Counted from the stretch's first letter, positions 54,401 to 63,955 are shown. The stretch is 64,000 nt of DNA from Echinometra lucunter (GCA_029962745.1 JAPZVO010000025.1:313520-377519); one strand, 5' to 3'. Notes: generated by a model not told the origin, from the sequence alone. Numbers and translations: made by a program.

Positions 54401-57398
54401 AATCTTCCTCCAGGGTCATCTGCTGATATGCCTGTGATAAATCAAGCTTGGTGAAATAGCATCCACCTGCCAGAGTTGAGAACAAGTCCTGGGGGTTTGG
54501 TAAGGGATATTTGTCTACATCCAAAACAGGGTTGACCGTCGTCTTATGATCTCTACAGATTCGTATTGACTTGTCAGTATTTGGCACCACAACAATCGGA
54601 GCTGCCCAATTACTGTGTGATACTGGAATGAGAATTCCTTGTTCAACAAGTTTGTTCCGCTCAGCTTCTTCCTTACTTTTTAAGGCATACGGTACCGGTC
54701 GTGCTTTATTGAAGCGAGGTTGAGCATCAGATTTGACTTTAATCTTGGCCTTGTGATTTCTCATGGTCCCAAGACCTGGCTCGAACACTGCCTGACGTTT
54801 CTGTTGAATCTCAGGCAGGCCATGCTGTTGGTTACTTTACTTGGATGATTCATCTTTCACTGGTGCCACCGTGAACACCGATCTCCAATCCGGTTGGATG
54901 CTTTCGAGCCAATTCCTTCCAAGAATTGCAAGCTGGTCCTTGATATCTGCTACAATCAAGACATTAGACATGAGTTTGTCACCATATCGCACTTTGACTT
55001 GGGCTTGACCCAATAGAGGCAATGTCCCCGAGTAGGATTTGAATCTGTATGTAGGTTTATCCAGACTAATGTTCCTCAAATTCTCATGATACAAGTCTGC
55101 TGGAATCACACTCATTGATGCACCAGTGTCAACATCCATAACTACTGGTCTGTCATTGATTTCAACAGTCACTCTGAGGGCATCTTCCTTTGACTTCTCA
55201 GACACAGTGAACAACCCAAGGGTAGGCATTTCACAATGATCTTCCTCTCGCAATTCAGAAACAACCAATTCTGTTGATTTACTCTGGCATACTGCTGCCA
55301 AGTGTCCAACCTTTCCACAGTTATTGCATTTGTACGACTTACAGGTTGATGAATTGTGTTGCCCTTGTCCACATCGATAACAAACTCCTTTCTCCTTAGA
55401 ATGATTGCTTCTTTGAAGTGAGAACTGCATCTCCTTTCTGCTGTTTCTTTGCTCGAGAACTATATGTGATGTTACTAGCGCTGACTTTCTTCACTTCACT
55501 TTCTCTAACAGCTTCTCCCTTCATTTCACGTGTATGCTTGCCTGCTAATTCCATGGCCAATGCATATTTCAATGTGTTGTCAAAGGTGAGATCAACCTCA
55601 CTCAAAAACTTCTTCTGAATTACACGGTTTTGAAGACCACACACAAATTTGTCCCTCAATGCCTCTAGAAGGAAGGAACCAAAAGCGCCTGAATTCAGCA
55701 GAATAATCTGAAATTGATTCATGTGGAAGCTGGTTACGCTGATGAAATTTGAATCTTTCTGCAATTACCAAAGGCTTTGGAGAGAGATGAGCAGTTAGAG
55801 TAGAAACCAAAACTGAATACGTCTTCTGTGAAGGCGAATCAGGACTAAGAAGGCTCTTCAGCAGTGCATAAGACATGCACCTGTCACACTCAAAAATACT
55901 GCTACTTTCTTTCCTTCTGGCACATCATTTGCCAAGAGAAATTGTTCAAACCTCTCAATGTAGGTTTGAAAATCCCCTGCTTCTGGTTGAAACTCTTCAA
56001 TGCGGCCGAAATTCATGGTGGAGTTCTATACCTCGTCGCCACTGTTATATCTCTGATACACTATGTAGGGGGTCTGTGTGTTACCTTGGTGGGAAGGGTG
56101 TGTCCTAGCTTGCTGCTTGGCTGCTGAAAGTGAAGTGCAGTCTACTGGAACATGTGGTATTCATCATGTAGTAGTAATGTTATGCAGGTGCATACTTGTA
56201 CATCTATTGTTCAGTGGCCACAGGTACATGTATTTGCATAACAGTCAAGATCTGAGCTAGTTCTCTGTGCCAGCTGGCATGTCTATTGTGTTCTACATTT
56301 ATATACATAACATTCTGTTTACCAACGATAAACATAAATGAGCTTTCGCCTCAAATACGGCAGTAATCATTTAATTTGCAAGTCACTGCTAGACCTTGAC
56401 CTTTAGATATAAAGGGAATTCTGATATCAAGGCAGTTCTAAGTTGTCATGAGTAAATCAAAAATTTATTGATATGAAATTATCATACTAAGCAATTTTTA
56501 TCTTTTATGTGAAACAATTTAGTCTGCTACCGATAAATAAAAATCATTTCCTTCTTCAAATTATGGCAATAATCCTTCATTTAAAAAAAAAGGATTATTT
56601 TTAAGGCGCAGTTAGATCTTGACATATTAAAAAACAATTTTTTTTTATCTGTCCGGAGTAAATCAATCATTTATTGCTCTGAAATTTGCATACTAAACCA
56701 TATTTTTGATCACATATTGTCAGAACTTGTTATTTTTCTGCCAATCATTTTGCAATTCACAAAAATTGTTCAAAGTCCATCTTATGAACTATGATGTACG
56801 AATGACACAAAGAGTAACAGACTTGCGGAAGAACATGCCCATAATTTGACAAAGAAAAAATTGGGGGTATAGTATCATTCCGCATTTTGATACCCACGCC
56901 GTCGGACTTATAATTATCCTCACTGAGCATATCTTTTGGACTCATTTTAGCGCGTTGGATTTTGTAATATGCATAGCATTAATATAGAATTATCTGCATG
57001 TGTCAGTTTTTTGTACTCTCGAAGGATATGTTGGTAAGTGGTGTATATACCTGTAACGTCAGTGATTTCTAGCCACGTTCCGCTCATCTTGGGCAACCCT
57101 AGCCTAGGCGATGTTGCCACCACACACAGGTAGTGTCCAGCATCTGACATTTGAACATCATCCAGCCACATGGAGTAGTTCTGCACATCCATACGAACGT
57201 TTGGTCGACGAGGATAGGCTGCCCCCTTGAAGACGTTGATTACCAGGGTGGAATTACCAAAGGATGGACCGCGCTTCCAGTACACGGTTGCATGCCCTGC
57301 ATCTGTGTGGCAAGGCAGCTCTACAGAGTCCCCAGTGGTGCAGATGATGCGATCTTTTGTTTCAACGATTATGGAACAAACCATTGTGAGATTGATAG
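43512..57398 (-). CDS. Gene 2: V-Ig/mucin-stalk surface protein, paralogue of gene 1 (span)
   Basis: Minus-strand gene with exons, in order of transcription: V-Ig 57051-57398; mucin-like stalk 50751-50969; short Thr/Ser stalk 49566-49616; stalk 44001-44099; terminal exon 43512-43621. All internal exons are phase 1-1. Introns still align in patches with those of gene 1 (for example 44300-44530 with 5108-5345). Intron insertions include a SINE, a gypsy element, a 1.57-kb palindrome and a MITE. The signal-peptide exon upstream of 57398 was not identified. Predicted product: GPI-linked V-Ig protein on an O-glycosylated stalk. The coding exons show no stop or frame problem. Confidence 0.7.
44001..44099 (-). 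CDS. Gene 2 small stalk exon
   Basis: Acceptor TTTTATTCCAG, donor GGTAATTG, 99 nt, phase 1-1. Peptide pattern EMHTVNQIITKDSKGEVLVL then DNLAFSAK, matching gene 1 exons (TLQT...ERETVV.KNFA) in place and hydrophobic pattern but well diverged. Confidence 0.65.
45160..45850. repeat. Degenerate tandem repeats (~150-180 bp unit)
   Basis: At least four related units. CACTTCGCTGGTCC occurs at about 45271 and 45447, with weaker counterparts near 45607 and 45753. Each is followed by a CTAAACCACC-like block and a GAGCGAG-rich block. No coding sequence. Confidence 0.6.
46252..47824. repeat. Large palindromic (foldback) element, ~1.57 kb
   Basis: The two halves are inverted relatives over nearly the full length. 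Pairs: TAAACAAAAGACAAAAACTA (46252) with its inverse at about 47805-47824; CAGTCAGGAACCTCTTATGA (46306) with GGTTCCTGACTG (47757); GTTCACAAGCTTCATGCC (46430) with GGCATGAGGCTTGTGAAC (47613); CCCTGCTCCGTGCCGCAAC (46656) with GTTGCGGCACGGAGCAGGG (46979). The arms differ by scattered changes. No transposase seen. Confidence 0.8.
47958..47981 (+). repeat. Poly(T) run
   Basis: About 22 T in a row next to a GAGCGAGCGA repeat. Confidence 0.9.
49357..49488. mobile_element. MITE with GGCTGCGTTTCACGAAACC ends
   Basis: 132 bp; ends GGCTGCGTTTCACGAAACC and GGTTTCGTGAAACGCAGCC are perfectly inverted, with a second paired stretch (GACATCCCATTGAAACG). CAA flanks both sides, a possible 3-bp target duplication. 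Confidence 0.8.
49566..49616 (-). CDS. Gene 2 short Thr/Ser stalk exon
   Basis: Acceptor CATACAAACCAG and strong donor GTGAGG bracket 51 nt, phase 1-1. Peptide TPIRNQRTSGLTSTST, fitting an O-glycosylated spacer. The matching place in gene 1 keeps the acceptor but lacks the donor. Confidence 0.45.
50387..50640 (+). repeat. (AAT)n / (CTA)n microsatellite array
   Basis: About 250 bp of trinucleotide repeats in the intron beside the gene 2 mucin-like exon, at the same relative place as 11115-11345 in gene 1. Confidence 0.9.
50751..50969 (-). CDS. Gene 2 mucin-like stalk exon
   Basis: Acceptor TTTATGCATTAG, donor GTAAACGAG, 219 nt, phase 1-1. Opens PTTTMAVYSDTTMAYS, then about two and a half copies of a 20-residue (60-bp) repeat of the type TTSKTTKNPTTTRKFTKEPS. 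Thr, Lys and Pro dominate; no hydrophobic core, so an extended O-glycosylated stalk. Start, end and splice sites match the gene 1 exon, but the repeat has been replaced or re-expanded. Confidence 0.7.
51376..51449 (+). repeat. (CT)n(TA)n microsatellite
   Basis: CT repeats passing into TA repeats, followed by a purine-rich stretch (51480-51850). Confidence 0.9.
52098..52520 (+). mobile_element. tRNA-derived SINE
   Basis: About 420 bp. The head has an A-box-like AAGTTGGCTCAATC and a good B box GGGTTCTAGTCC with tRNA-like spacing (RNA polymerase III promoter). The body contains ACGTTAAATGGAGGTC and CACGTTAAAGATCCC, and the tail runs into AATGACAATAATAAC. The corresponding intron of gene 1 (near 22680-22740) has no such insert. 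Confidence 0.75.
53309..53583 (-). repeat. 3' LTR of the gypsy element
   Basis: 275 bp, TGTTATAT at one end and ATAACA at the other. Pairs with 56043-56312. Confidence 0.9.
53622..53947 (-). pseudogene. Gypsy RNase H start fused to pol C-terminus
   Basis: Begins after an in-frame stop at the end of RT with WTRECEKAFEASKDEL and LPLGLACDASLYGVGAVLSH (first RNase H Asp in CDAS), reads to about 53705, then passes by an internal deletion into a short acidic C-terminus (HLDDFDDDQETS) with stop at 53622-53624. Confidence 0.75.
53948..54836 (-). pseudogene. Gypsy reverse transcriptase with altered catalytic box
   Basis: RT landmarks: KLVEQGILIPVSHSNWAAPI, KYPLPNPQDLFSTLAGG, TKLDLSQAYQQ (first catalytic Asp present), a one-base frameshift near 54340, then FLVDMLISG where functional elements have Y-[LV]-D-D. 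The first Asp of that pair is replaced by Val. Thumb region YLGYVVDSEGLHP and YLGMLQYYARFLPNL follow. An in-frame stop closes it at 53948. Confidence 0.85.
54837..55430 (-). pseudogene. Gypsy nucleocapsid and protease
   Basis: Two CCHC zinc knuckles (CYRCGQGQHNSSTC and CNNCGKVGHLAAVC), a linker, then retropepsin with DVDTGASMSVIP and the later ILGRNWLESI block. One in-frame stop (54837-54839) separates it from RT. Confidence 0.85.
55396..56016 (-). pseudogene. Gypsy gag (broken)
   Basis: First ATG at 56014-56016 opens MNFGRIEEFQPEAGDFQTYI, a usual gag start in this group, followed by SPKPLVIAERFKFHQRNQ and LRDKFVCGLQNRVIQKKFL, the capsid-like region. At least two frameshifts interrupt it (near 55870 and 55700). 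Confidence 0.8.
56043..56312 (-). repeat. 5' LTR of the gypsy element
   Basis: 270 bp, partner of 53309-53583. Adjacent to the primer-binding-like TGGCGACGAGG on its internal side. Confidence 0.9.
57051..57398 (-). CDS. Gene 2 V-type immunoglobulin domain exon
   Basis: Acceptor CTTTACCTCACAG, donor GGTATATA, 348 nt, phase 1-1, same length as gene 1's exon. Leader end INLTMVCSIIV, B-strand Cys in VELPC, Trp in TVYW, NVRMDV, DAGHYLC. Sequons NST and NYS are shared with gene 1. Extra cysteines, absent in gene 1, occur in the leader (MVCS) and A strand (IICTT). The loops that would form a binding face are almost unchanged between the two genes. Confidence 0.85.
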
Positions 57399-57604
57399 CT
57401 GTGAGGTAAAGGATACTATGTTAGTGAACACTTTTAAGTCACGGGAGTGGGGGGGGGAGGGGGGCGGGGATACAGAAAGCGCTGACTTAAAGAAGCTTAG
57501 TCTTGGGCTTTCGTTGGGGATTTGACACCACTGGGGTGCCTACCCAGTAACAGGTGTTGTCCATCACCTAGAGTGGAACCGAATTTTAAGACCAACAGAC
57601 CTTA

Positions 57605-57764
57605 CATTCTCAGAAAAAAGAAATAGGTTGGTTAAAATATGAACCTACAAACTGTTGGTTGAAAGAAATTGCCGTATGTTTTACTTACAAATTTATTTTA
57701 AACAACAGTTGGTAGGTTCATATTTTAACCACCGTTAAGATTTTTAATTAACCTTTCTGAGAGT
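57605..57764. mobile_element. MITE, CTCAGAAA-type ends
   Basis: About 160 bp. TTCTCAGAAA and TTTCTGAGAG are at the ends, with GGTTAAAATATGAACCTAC / GTAGGTTCATATTTTAACC as strong inner pairing. Same family as 10918-11082. Confidence 0.75.
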
Positions 57765-58762
57765 GATAATAATGCTCTGTATATTCCACCCATAGCCCCA
57801 TATGGTGAAGTCATTATCTCACTTTTCCTGCTGGCCCAGAAATGCCCGAAGCAGGCCGAAGAATGTCTATGGTGGGGCAGCTTTTTTGCTAGTGCTCCAG
57901 ACATGTAGTTGTATTACAGGTATTTCCAGTGCTTCTCTGGTGTCAGCAGATTATGATCCACTGCCCATGAAAGCCCACGACAGGCTGTTTTTAGGGGCAA
58001 TTTGACATGTTCCTACTCTCTAATGTAACCTTCTTTACAGATAATGGACCCTTTTCTAAAATCATATGGGGGGAAAAAACACCAGTCAAAATCTTCCTTA
58101 CAATACGAAAATTTGGGAATTGAGGTAAATAGTGAACTTACTGACAACCTATCCCAGAAACTAATTTGTTTTTTTAACATGTACAAAAGCCATACAAAAC
58201 ACGTGTCATATGTATTTCTCTATACCTGTATAGGGAAAAGTTAGGTGCGTGGACTAGAGCACTACGACTATCATAGGAGTCACATCCTATGGGCTGCATG
58301 CGATGACTACTTCATGAAAGACTTATTTGCCTGTTTAGATCCGTAGTTTCAACAACCATGACGCCTGACGGTGCAGCGGTATTGTTTGCTGTCTTTAAAT
58401 GCAGCGTGGTTCAATGGTAAATTTTACGATTGGTTTGGATATGATAATCCAACAACCAACATTGTAATTTATTTTACTACAATTTTCTTCCGGCAATTAC
58501 TCATGCAACTTGCATACCATCCTTTTCCCTGCAGTTGTTTATACAACTTATCATTGATATTCATACCTAATAATAATGAAAACGTGAACCTTGGGGGCAG
58601 TTTCTCCCATGTGTATGGGGCAAAAACCTGCAGTCTGGCCATGTTCACAGGAAAAGATTGTGTAGTATTTCGTATCTCAACTCGAGAGGAATGATAAGCG
58701 AATGGACTTTGATTTATACTCATTCAGTCATTTCACAAAATGTACTGGTGCATGCATTTCGT

Positions 58763-58793
<31 letters not shown>

Positions 58794-59028
58794 AAACGTG
58801 TACAGATTGCCTTGCCCTCCACCGATCTTTGCAGATTCATAATACAGGATATTCCCGATAAAGGGAAATCCAAATTTAACGGTTACCTATTCAATCATTG
58901 TAAAGCACTTTTTGGTTGATCTAGTATTGATAGTCTCAAAACAAAGTGTTACATTGTTATTTTGGTACATGTAGTAACTGCACTACTTTCTGTAGCACTT
59001 CTCTTGTTGATGTGTGGTGGAAAATATT
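57765..59028. other. Non-coding stretch, no gene recognised
   Basis: Short open frames on both strands show no recognisable domain. A poly(A) run lies at about 58769-58796. The missing signal-peptide exon of gene 2 could be here, but I could not place it. Confidence 0.4.
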
Positions 59029-59265
59029 CATGGCCGTACGCAGCGGGGGGGGGGGGGCCGGGGGGCAGTGCCCCCCCCCCCTAGAAATTTTGACAATTTA
59101 CATTTTTTACTGAAAAAATTTAGAAAATCCACGAAAGGTGTGCACCAAATCGTTCAATTTCACTTTTAGAAATGCAGCTCGCGAGCTTTGCTCTGAGCTT
59201 CTTCGAAAATTTTTACACGTCTTGCCCCCCCCCCCCAAGAAAAAGAAATTCTGTGTACGGCCCTG
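59029..59265. mobile_element. hAT-like MITE, third copy
   Basis: Ends CATGGCCGTACGCAG and CTGTGTACGGCCCTG. Same family as 6247-6508, but diverged and with G and C homopolymers. Possible 8-bp flanks AAAATATT / AAAGTAGT match only in part. Confidence 0.7.
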
Positions 59266-59612
59266 AAAGTAGTTTCCCCCCGTTGAGATCGTGCTATGAT
59301 AATCATGTATAAAAGCTTGAAGAGGTGTTAATAGGATATTTCAGTTCAGTCTCAGTACAAAAACATTTAGTAAAAGAAATAAGAAATTAAACTTATGGTG
59401 ATTAAAGAGTGTGTTGTGTGTTCAACGCGCAGTCTTGGGACTGTAGACGTATTTCAATCGGCAGGGGTTCTTTTTTCAGTCACTAAACATTAATGAATGA
59501 GACATGGGCGGGGGGGGGGCTTCCATGATGGATTTTAAATCGTACCAGCTTTTGTAATGTGAAAGATCTGAAGATCTGGGAGGTTAGTGGGATTTTGTTA
59601 GCTTTTTTTTCT

Positions 59613-59648
59613 TTCTTTCTTTCTTTTTTTTTTTTTTTTTTTTTTTTG
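59613..59648 (+). repeat. (CTTT)n and poly(T) run
   Basis: CTTT repeats then about 24 T. Confidence 0.85.
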
Positions 59649-59820
59649 CTCAAGTGGTTAAAGTTATTTTCAGATAGGATGATCCCGTTATCGCTGACTA
59701 TGAAACACACTTCCAGACAAGAAGAGAGGAAAACTGAAAGAATGAATCTGGATTATAAGGATCAATATTTCTCCAGTTATGCTACAGATTCCGGGTATTC
59801 ACTTACTTCTATCTTCGTTG

Positions 59821-60028
59821 TACTCTCTTATTTCTGTGGAGTCAATTTTGACTCGGAATGGAGTCACTTGGGAGTCAACTCTATTCGTAATTAAAGTGAC
59901 TAATTCTCAGTTGATGCTATTCCCAGTCCAATTAATTCGAAAATCTGAGTCACTTTAACTCGGAATAGAGATGACTCCGAGCTGACACCATTCCGTGTCA
60001 AATTTGACTCTGCAGAAATTAGAGTGTA
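59821..60028. mobile_element. MITE with TACTCTC-type ends
   Basis: About 208 bp; left TACTCTCTTATTTCTG pairs with right CAGAAATTAGAGTGTA, and inner GGAGTCAATTTTGACTCGGA pairs with TCCGTGTCAAATTTGACTC. Confidence 0.75.
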
Positions 60029-60146
60029 GGCATCTCTTCAGGCAGCGAGGCACCGTGTGGATAAAAATCACCTTGCTTTTAGTATGTTTAGTCTACAGCT
60101 GAAATTACGTCACCCCAACCAACGAAACTTTCCTCTTTCGAACTTG

Positions 60147-60147
<1 letters not shown>

Positions 60148-60178
<31 letters not shown>
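60148..60178 (+). repeat. (TA)n microsatellite
   Basis: About fifteen TA units. Confidence 0.9.
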
Positions 60179-60180
<2 letters not shown>

Positions 60181-60354
60181 AAAGTGCAGATCTTGAAGTT
60201 CACTGTTGTAATTATTTAACTAATATTTCAATTTACTTCTCTTGAAAGATGCACATTTTCATAACTACGATTTTTCTTTGTTATCTATAATCGTTTTAGT
60301 TATTATTTTAAATCAGTGAAATAGTGACGGCCAGTTGTCACAATTTGGGGGCCC

Positions 60355-61088
60355 GTCAGCTATAGGCCTTACTGCCTGAAATTGTTCTCAATTATAGAGA
60401 AAATTCATTTTCTTACTTACTAACCATGACAACTCAAAAGTGTTTCATACAATCCAAGTTAAATCATGAGTACGCCTAATGTATTTTTTTTTTCCTAGGG
60501 GGCTGAAGTTTGGGTGTAAAATGATAATTTCGATGATAAGTTATTAAATTTTGAAAATTGTATTGCTTTTATTGGAAAAAAAGAGCAAAGCAGTTATTGT
60601 CAGGGTCATGTAAACACGCCTACTGCCCACCTTGGCTCTTGGACAAGAATAATAAAGGAAAGTGCAAGGTATTTGTGTAATTAACACATGAAATGGTAGA
60701 TTTCAGCCTGGCAGCATCATAACTCACATACGCCCAGATACTTGGCAAGCTGTCATATTTTGTCTTGTCAAGCCCCAGGTGAAGGTATGTGTTTTAGGTG
60801 TGTTTACAAGACCCTGACAAACTTAATGTATTGTTGTTTTTTTAGAAAGTAATACAATTTTCAAAATTTCATAACTTACTACTGAAATTATCATTTTACA
60901 CACAAACTACACCCCTCCCCCCAACCCCCCCCCCCCCCCCCCCCCCCCCACATTACTGAAAAATGTTTTGTGTCAATTTGACCTGACTTGATTGAGACAC
61001 TTTTGAGTTATCATGGTTGATATGTAAGAAAATGGATTTTTCTCTATCAATGAGGGCAGTTGGAGGCAGTAAAACCTATAGCTGAAAG
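60355..61088. repeat. Foldback element, ~735 bp
   Basis: Left arm GTCAGCTATAGGCCTTACTG, right arm CAGTAAAACCTATAGCTGA. Pairing continues through TTACTAACCATGACAACTCA / TGAGTTATCATGGTTG and AAAATGATAATTTC, with a further inner pair GTCAGGGTCATGTAAACACG / GTGTTTACAAGACCCTGAC. A C run at about 60926-60950 interrupts the right arm. Confidence 0.75.
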
Positions 61089-61499
61089 GGTGTTTTTTCA
61101 AGGAAATGTTAGACCCACTTCCTGAAGAAATATTGTCCAGTTTTTATATATTTGGAATGTATAGCCAGCTGACAAAATTTGGTGTATGGGTCTTATGTGG
61201 GAAATTTTTTAGGGGCTGTCTGACAACCCTTAGTAACGGAAAATTTTGTCAGCTTTTATGTGTTGGTAATGTATAGTCATACAACTTCATCCTGACAAAG
61301 GTTAATATATGTACGATGGGGTGAATTAATCAACCCGACTTTGGGGCCCTTTTGGGAGGCCCTGGGGGTTACCCCGGCGGACATGTTCGGTCTTACAAGC
61401 ACTTTGTAAATGGGATGGATGGTCTAAGTAACTTCAAGGGTCAAATCTCATATGTAAAATTTGGTACAGGCTATCACCTTTTCGTTAAATATTCAATTC

Positions 61500-61690
61500 C
61501 TAACTTGCTATTGCTATGGCAACAAAAATGAGGGGAATTGAACATAATCATTAAGAATCCTAGATAATAATCTTGGTAAATTGAAATGGAAATACTTTGA
61601 AACTTATGTCATGTTTTCATGCGTTTTCTTCAAGAAAAGACGACTTTTTTGCAAAATTTAGGCGTTTCCATTGCAACCGTCATGTTGGGA
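61500..61690. repeat. Degenerate ~370-bp repeat, first unit (part)
   Basis: Shares TTGCTATGGCAACAAAAATG, GGAAATACTTTGAAACTTAT and GGCGTTTCCATTGCAACCG with units at 63395-63590 and 63765-63950. The LINE at 61714-62868 lies between it and the others. Confidence 0.6.
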
Positions 61691-61713
61691 CATAACCATA
61701 TTTATGGATTCAA

Positions 61714-62868
61714 TTTCACTTCACTTCAATTCAATTCAATTCAATTTCAATTCACTGAACCATAAAAAGCAAAATGTATATACAAAATCATACAGTGTAC
61801 ATAATTCAAATACAAAATATGGCTTGGACCATAAAAAAGCAGAATGCTTATAAGGCATGGCCCAAAAGTACTAGCTTTTTTCTAGCTTTTCAGCTATGAA
61901 CAAACGAGATTCAGTTTTATTATCTAATATATTACAAAATATATTATCTATTAAGGTTGTCCATGTTTTTGATATTCTTGTTGGTTAGTTTAACAAAGGG
62001 TACAAGTTGTGGGGAAAACATGGTTTCCAAAACTAGATTTGTTTTATCATGAGAATTTGCATTCAATAAATTGATATTGTAATTACCAAGGATATAGACT
62101 TCTGCATTATTTTTATTAACAATATCTAAGCAATTATTTAATTCATCCAGAAACATTTCCATGTTTGTGTTGGGGACTCTATAAACACATCCAATAACAG
62201 TAGGTATATGATTCTTACATGTTAATTCTACAAACAACATATCATATTCAGGCATGTTACAAGATAGATCTGATCGTATTATAAAATCATACCTTTCATC
62301 TATATAAATGGCAACACCACCTTCTAATTTATTTTGTCTGTTAACCATCTATATTATACATCTCAGTTTTTGTCCTTGATTGAAACCATGTCTCTGACAC
62401 ACCAATGGCTGTAAATTTATGATTTATGCTTGCTAACATTGAACAGAATGCATCAAAATTATGACTTAGACTTTTACAATTAACATGAAGAAGTGAAAAA
62501 CTACTATCATATTTTTTGTAATTGCCATCGAATTCCTCACAAAAGGTATATGGACATTTCCTCGGTTGGATTTCTACGGGATATTAACTAGCAATATTCA
62601 AATACAAATTTTCATAATTACATGCAACATTGTCATCAGTTTCACATAATAAAAATGGATTGATTTCCATATTTTCAAGTTGGTCAGAATCAATATCTTT
62701 ATTCAAGTGGAAGTAAGCATGCATATTCAATCTATAATCATCATTACATACATAATGATTAAATGGAAAAATATCTATGCAAGTTGCACATACATGTAAG
62801 ATATTTTGTGTAGGGTTTGCCCAGCTCATACATTCACCACAGATTACACACACATCATACATAATCAT
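61714..62868 (-). mobile_element. LINE with endonuclease region joined to 3' end
   Basis: Minus strand. Begins with a Cys-rich N-terminal ORF (CVICGECMS ... CATC), an in-frame stop at 62584, then the start of an AP-type endonuclease (FSLLHVNC, AIGVSETWF), a frameshift, GGVAIYIDERYDF, VIGCVYRVPNTNMEMFLDEL and YILGNYNINLL. After another frameshift near 61950 (TLIDNIFCN) it goes directly at about 61885 into a 3' UTR-like part ending in (GAATT)n at 61714-61750. The reverse transcriptase is deleted. CR1/L2-like by endonuclease pattern. Confidence 0.7.
61944..62348 (-). pseudogene. LINE endonuclease domain (fragment)
   Basis: 134 codons of the AP-endonuclease/exonuclease/phosphatase fold typical of non-LTR retrotransposons. 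The catalytic block that normally reads GDYN is GNYN here, with the Asp lost. No reverse transcriptase follows. Confidence 0.75.
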
Positions 62869-63209
62869 ACATTCAAATAGAATTGTAGCATCAACAAATC
62901 ATGAATATGATCTCGAAAAAAGGAGAAACTGCAAAGTAATTAATCACTGCATATGTCTAGAGATTAAATTTTGTAAATATATAACTTGAAACGGAATATA
63001 TACAGCAAAGGGAGGGCATCCATGAGAAAATTCATTTTAAAAACATTTAATCTAGACAGTTTGAAGCATATGCCCTGCAAAACATTCAGATGCGTAATTA
63101 AAGTCAAAGTCAAAAAAGGGGCCTCGTGAAGAATTTTTTTTTAAGTTCATGTATTAACCACTCTCAGCTCATTTTACTTTGGGTAAGTGAAGAAGAGTTC
63201 GCATATGTA

Positions 63210-63955
63210 TTTTTACTGGATAGTTAAGATTTGGACTGTAATCAGACTTTTGAGAAGTAGGCAATGACCAGAAATTCAGAGAGCTGACTAAACTTTTTTG
63301 TTTTACATTTTTTCTCGGTTGTTACACTGTGTTTTGCTTTGCTATTTTAATGAAAGACAGTATTCTTTAAGAGCCGTTTATCGCATGTTGTTGCTATGTT
63401 GTTGCTATAGCAACAGAAATGATTTGGCATGAACGTAAATGTAGAGCATGCATTGCGCTTAGTCATGATGTTAACTTTTAATGAAAATACTTTGAAATGT
63501 TACGTTTCCATATTTTCACATTTTTTCATGAAAATACACTTTTTTCGCAAAACTTTAGGCTTTCCATGGCAACCGTCATATCGAGAGGTAAACCATGATT
63601 ACAGATAATTAAAATTAAGATAGTAATCAGACATTTAAAAAGTACATCGTGATCAGAAATTCAAAAGTTAACATTTGTGCTTTTATACATTTATTTTTTG
63701 TTATTGTTCTTTCCTATTTTAATGAAATACAGTTTTCTTTAAAAAGCACACTTATCGTTACTGTGTTCTTACTGTAGCAACAGAAATAATGTGGCATGAA
63801 CATAACTGTAGAAAACTTATTGCTGATGGTTATTCTATCAACTTAATGGAAATACTTTGAAACTTATGTCATGTTTTCATGCATTTTCATGAAAATATCA
63901 TATTTTTCATAAGAAATAGGCGTTTCCATGGCAGCCTCCATTGTTATGAGGTATT
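63210..63955. repeat. Degenerate ~370-bp tandem repeats
   Basis: Two adjacent units (about 63210-63590 and 63590-63955) share GTAATCAGAC, CAGAAATTCA, TATTTTAATGAAA(TG)ACAG, TAGCAACAGAAAT and GGC(A)TTTCCATGGCA blocks in the same order. Non-coding. Confidence 0.6.

Larger units (their letters stand above)
53309..56312 (-). mobile_element. Complete but internally deleted Ty3/gypsy LTR retrotransposon
   Basis: About 3.0 kb with both LTRs (53309-53583 and 56043-56312), each TG...CA, flanked by TCTG on both sides (53305-53308, 56314-56317). Transcribed on the minus strand: PBS-like TGGCGACGAGG next to the 5' LTR, gag, two zinc knuckles, protease, reverse transcriptase, start of RNase H, then a jump to the last codons of pol and a polypurine tract GCGGGAGGAG against the 3' LTR. 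Most of RNase H and the whole integrase are missing. LTRs differ by about 5% (hand count). Frameshifts, in-frame stops and a changed catalytic box make it non-functional. It sits in an intron of gene 2. Confidence 0.9.

Noticed and set aside
58371..58694. 107-codon plus-strand ORF
   Set aside because: No recognised domain, overlapping antisense frame equally long, no splice context; not supported as coding.
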